The notes beneath the pieces are model-generated. The model saw only the letters and a list, made by a program, of their open reading frames with translations, was not told the DNA's origin and did no database searches. The translations under genes were made by a program, and so were the position numbers. From a virus, in the IMG/VR virus record IMGVR_UViG_3300046665_000357, positions 1-21,741 of that record: a DNA stretch of 21,741 nt; one strand, 5' to 3'. Below are positions 20,288-21,741 of the stretch, piece after piece (the stretch's first letter is position 1; every line of letters starts with the position of its first letter).

Positions 20288-20527
20288 TCAGCGCTTGACG
20301 TAGGGGTGGCTGCATTCGCTGCCATCCATGAAGCGGTAGTGGACGAGGCCGCCGCGAACAGCAGTTGCCTCAGCCGGAACGTTGAATGCCGAAACGTTGG
20401 CGACCCGCTCCAGATGGAGCGCTGCCATAGTGCGCCCGGTCTGCGCAGACTCCCGCTGGAGCATGGTTGCGTGCCAGCCGCGGGCCCAGCCGCTGGAATT
20501 GATTCGCTCGACCTCTGTCTGCGCCAT
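20288..20527 (-). CDS. Small hypothetical protein
   Basis: 79 residues from ATG 20527 (GAGG 7 bases upstream). The N-terminal half is polar (MAQTEVERINSSGWARGW), followed by a helix (TGRTMAALHLERVANV) and a beta-like end with GLVHYRFMDGSECSHPYVKR. One Cys and two His near the end are too few for a confident metal site. It is 8 bases after the preceding stop. Not recognised. Confidence 0.55.
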   Translation of the reverse strand: MAQTEVERINSSGWARGWHATMLQRESAQTGRTMAALHLERVANVSAFNVPAEATAVRGGLVHYRFMDGSECSHPYVKR

Positions 20528-20535
20528 GTTCTGCC

Positions 20536-20844
20536 TCAGTTTCCGGTTAGAAAATCCATGAGACGATCCTTCACATCGTGATCGTCGCATTGGATGTTGA
20601 TCTCGCTGCCGCAGCACGAGACTGTCGCGGCCAGGAGATCGGGGTGCGGGAGATTGAAATCGTCGCGCCGTCGTATCCCCTGGCGTTCCTTGATGGCGTC
20701 GATCTGCTTTTGCGCCTTCTTTAGCGAGGCAGCTCGGCGGTCATCCATTGCCGCCTTGAAGAAGCGCGGCTTGCCGCTGTAGCTGACCCAGCACGGAGGA
20801 TCGAGCGTGTAGGCCAGCTCCTTCACGTCTTGGGAATAAGGCAC
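20536..20844 (-). CDS. Hypothetical protein starting with GTG
   Basis: 102 residues. The GTG at 20844 is preferred because AAGGAG lies 8 bases upstream, and it overlaps the previous gene by 22 bases. Contains WVSYSGKPRFFKAAMDDRRA, a basic helix (KKAQKQIDAIKERQG) and, near the C-terminus, a CC pair and IQCDDHDVKDRLMDFL. The pattern may indicate a small alpha/beta protein. No family recognised. Confidence 0.55.
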   Translation of the reverse strand: MPYSQDVKELAYTLDPPCWVSYSGKPRFFKAAMDDRRAASLKKAQKQIDAIKERQGIRRRDDFNLPHPDLLAATVSCCGSEINIQCDDHDVKDRLMDFLTGN

Positions 20845-21371
20845 TTTTCGATCTCCTTGATGAAGTCGAGCAGGGCGCCGCAAGTGATGGCGTAGCCGCC
20901 CTCATAGGTGGCGGTTTCCCTGTAGAGCTTCTTCATCTGCTCCACGATCTTGCGAAGGTCTTTGGACGGGTCGTGTCCGCAGTCCTCGAACGCCACCTCA
21001 CGGCAACGCCGCATCATGAACTCCAGCGCGCCTTCGCCGTCGTCCTTCCATCCCTGACCTCGGGCGCAGGCCAGGAGATTTGCTCCTGTGCGCTGCTCCC
21101 GGTCGATGCGCTGGACGGCATCTGCGGCTTGCTGAATGATCGGGTGCGTGGCGTAGAGCGAGCGGAGCGCTGTCACCAGTTCACCCGAAGACTGCAACCG
21201 AGGCATTTCGTGATGCCAGGTGAACCATTCCAGGCGCTCGCCGAGGTGATCGGCCAGCTTCTCGATCTCCTCTTCACTCAGGCCGGGGCATGGCATCTTC
21301 CGCCAAATCTCGTCCTTGTGACTGGGGCCGGCGATGAAATGGATCGTCGGATAGGTCACTTCTTGCGCCAT
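20823..21371 (-). CDS. Hypothetical protein downstream of rtcB
   Basis: 182 residues from ATG 21371, which lies 16 bases inside the end of rtcB and follows GGAGG by about 10 bases. Mostly helical (LSEEEIEKLADHLGERL, ELVTALRSLYATHPI, ALLDFIKEIEKCLI) with scattered Cys and His. The overlap implies coupled translation with RtcB. No family recognised; a role with RtcB is suggested only by position. Confidence 0.65.
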   Translation of the reverse strand: MAQEVTYPTIHFIAGPSHKDEIWRKMPCPGLSEEEIEKLADHLGERLEWFTWHHEMPRLQSSGELVTALRSLYATHPIIQQAADAVQRIDREQRTGANLLACARGQGWKDDGEGALEFMMRRCREVAFEDCGHDPSKDLRKIVEQMKKLYRETATYEGGYAITCGALLDFIKEIEKCLIPKT

Positions 21372-21741
21372 GGTGCATCCACCTCCCAGTCGCCGGCCAT
21401 GATCGACCCGTAAGGGATGATCTCGTCGACGACCTTGCCGATTCCGTACTTGTTGATCTGAGCCCGAACCGAAGCCGCGTTCTTGTAGGCCTGTGGCAAC
21501 TCGGACAGGTCCGGCTTGCCGCAGTAGAAGCGAGCGTCGATGCCGATCGGCATCTCGGGCTGGTTCTCACGCAGGAACGCCTTGCGTCCCATGTTGCGGC
21601 CGGCGCCGTGGGGAGCGAAGCCGAGCGCATCCTTGTTGTTGGTGTGCTCCAGGATCAGGATCGGCTCCGCCATGTTCAGCGGCACCAGCGTGCGCCCGTC
21701 GTCGTCGGCCGAGAAGCCGGACCAGTTCGGGGTCGCGCCCT
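21356..21741 (-). CDS. rtcB: RNA ligase RtcB, C-terminal part (cut by window edge)
   Basis: The visible 128 codons hold the conserved C-terminal end of RtcB: NWSGFSADD, VPLNMAEPILILEHTN and the GFAPHGAGRNMGRK box. The His in HGAGR corresponds to the guanylated histidine of the family; a Gly replaces the usual Ser in the following SRT/SRS position. RtcB joins 2',3'-cyclic phosphate or 3'-phosphate RNA ends to 5'-OH ends using GTP and Mn2+. In phages it probably repairs tRNAs or mRNAs cut by host nucleases. The 5' part, with most metal ligands, lies outside the window. Confidence 0.85.
   Translation of the reverse strand, partial: GATPNWSGFSADDDGRTLVPLNMAEPILILEHTNNKDALGFAPHGAGRNMGRKAFLRENQPEMPIGIDARFYCGKPDLSELPQAYKNAASVRAQINKYGIGKVVDEIIPYGSIMAGDWEVDAPWRKK

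Overview
The window looks like part of the early or middle region of a large double-stranded DNA phage of a GC-rich, probably alphaproteobacterial, host. The evidence is dense packing of short genes with ATGA, GTGA or TGATG stop/start overlaps, nearly all on the minus strand, and a replication and recombination set (SSB, T7 gp4-like primase-helicase, an O-like replication protein, a RuvC-like resolvase, a UvrD-like helicase). rIIA/rIIB-like proteins and a phage-type RtcB add to this. No integrase, structural gene, tRNA or CRISPR array was seen, so host and lifestyle are inferences.

Layout. Positions 1-3377 carry ssb, the helicase, the primase zinc domain and the replication protein, all leftward. 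Positions 3378-5087 hold the only sizeable rightward block: a RuvC-like nuclease and a CI/LexA-like repressor whose autoproteolytic dyad looks lost. Positions 5101-8069 are a leftward run of small unknown genes led by a small HTH protein. Positions 8066-9679 encode the UvrD-like helicase. Positions 9753-15928 carry two unknown genes, the rIIB-like and rIIA-like genes, an M20/M28-fold metallopeptidase and a 552-residue unknown protein. Positions 15929-16447 form a structured, mostly non-coding segment with two related micro-ORFs. Positions 16448-19468 are a leftward operon with a phosphoribosyltransferase-like protein, a zinc ribbon, a tandem Myb-like DNA-binding protein and an acidic protein. 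Positions 19635-20087 encode a rightward GIY-YIG-like protein, and 20084-21741 carry leftward unknowns downstream of rtcB, which runs off the right end.

The main new signal is a dispersed 16-bp inverted repeat, TTTGC-N6-GCAAA, in most of the intergenic control regions. Four exact copies and several close variants occur, often overlapping plausible -35 or -10 boxes. With the repressor gene in the same window, this suggests one regulator controlling many phage promoters; that link is inference. Further points of interest are the primase zinc domain and the helicase lying in overlapping frames offset by +1, a similar +1 arrangement between a zinc ribbon and a Myb-like protein, and the tandem micro-ORFs sharing an RDRP motif, one with its ribosome-binding site in a hairpin loop.
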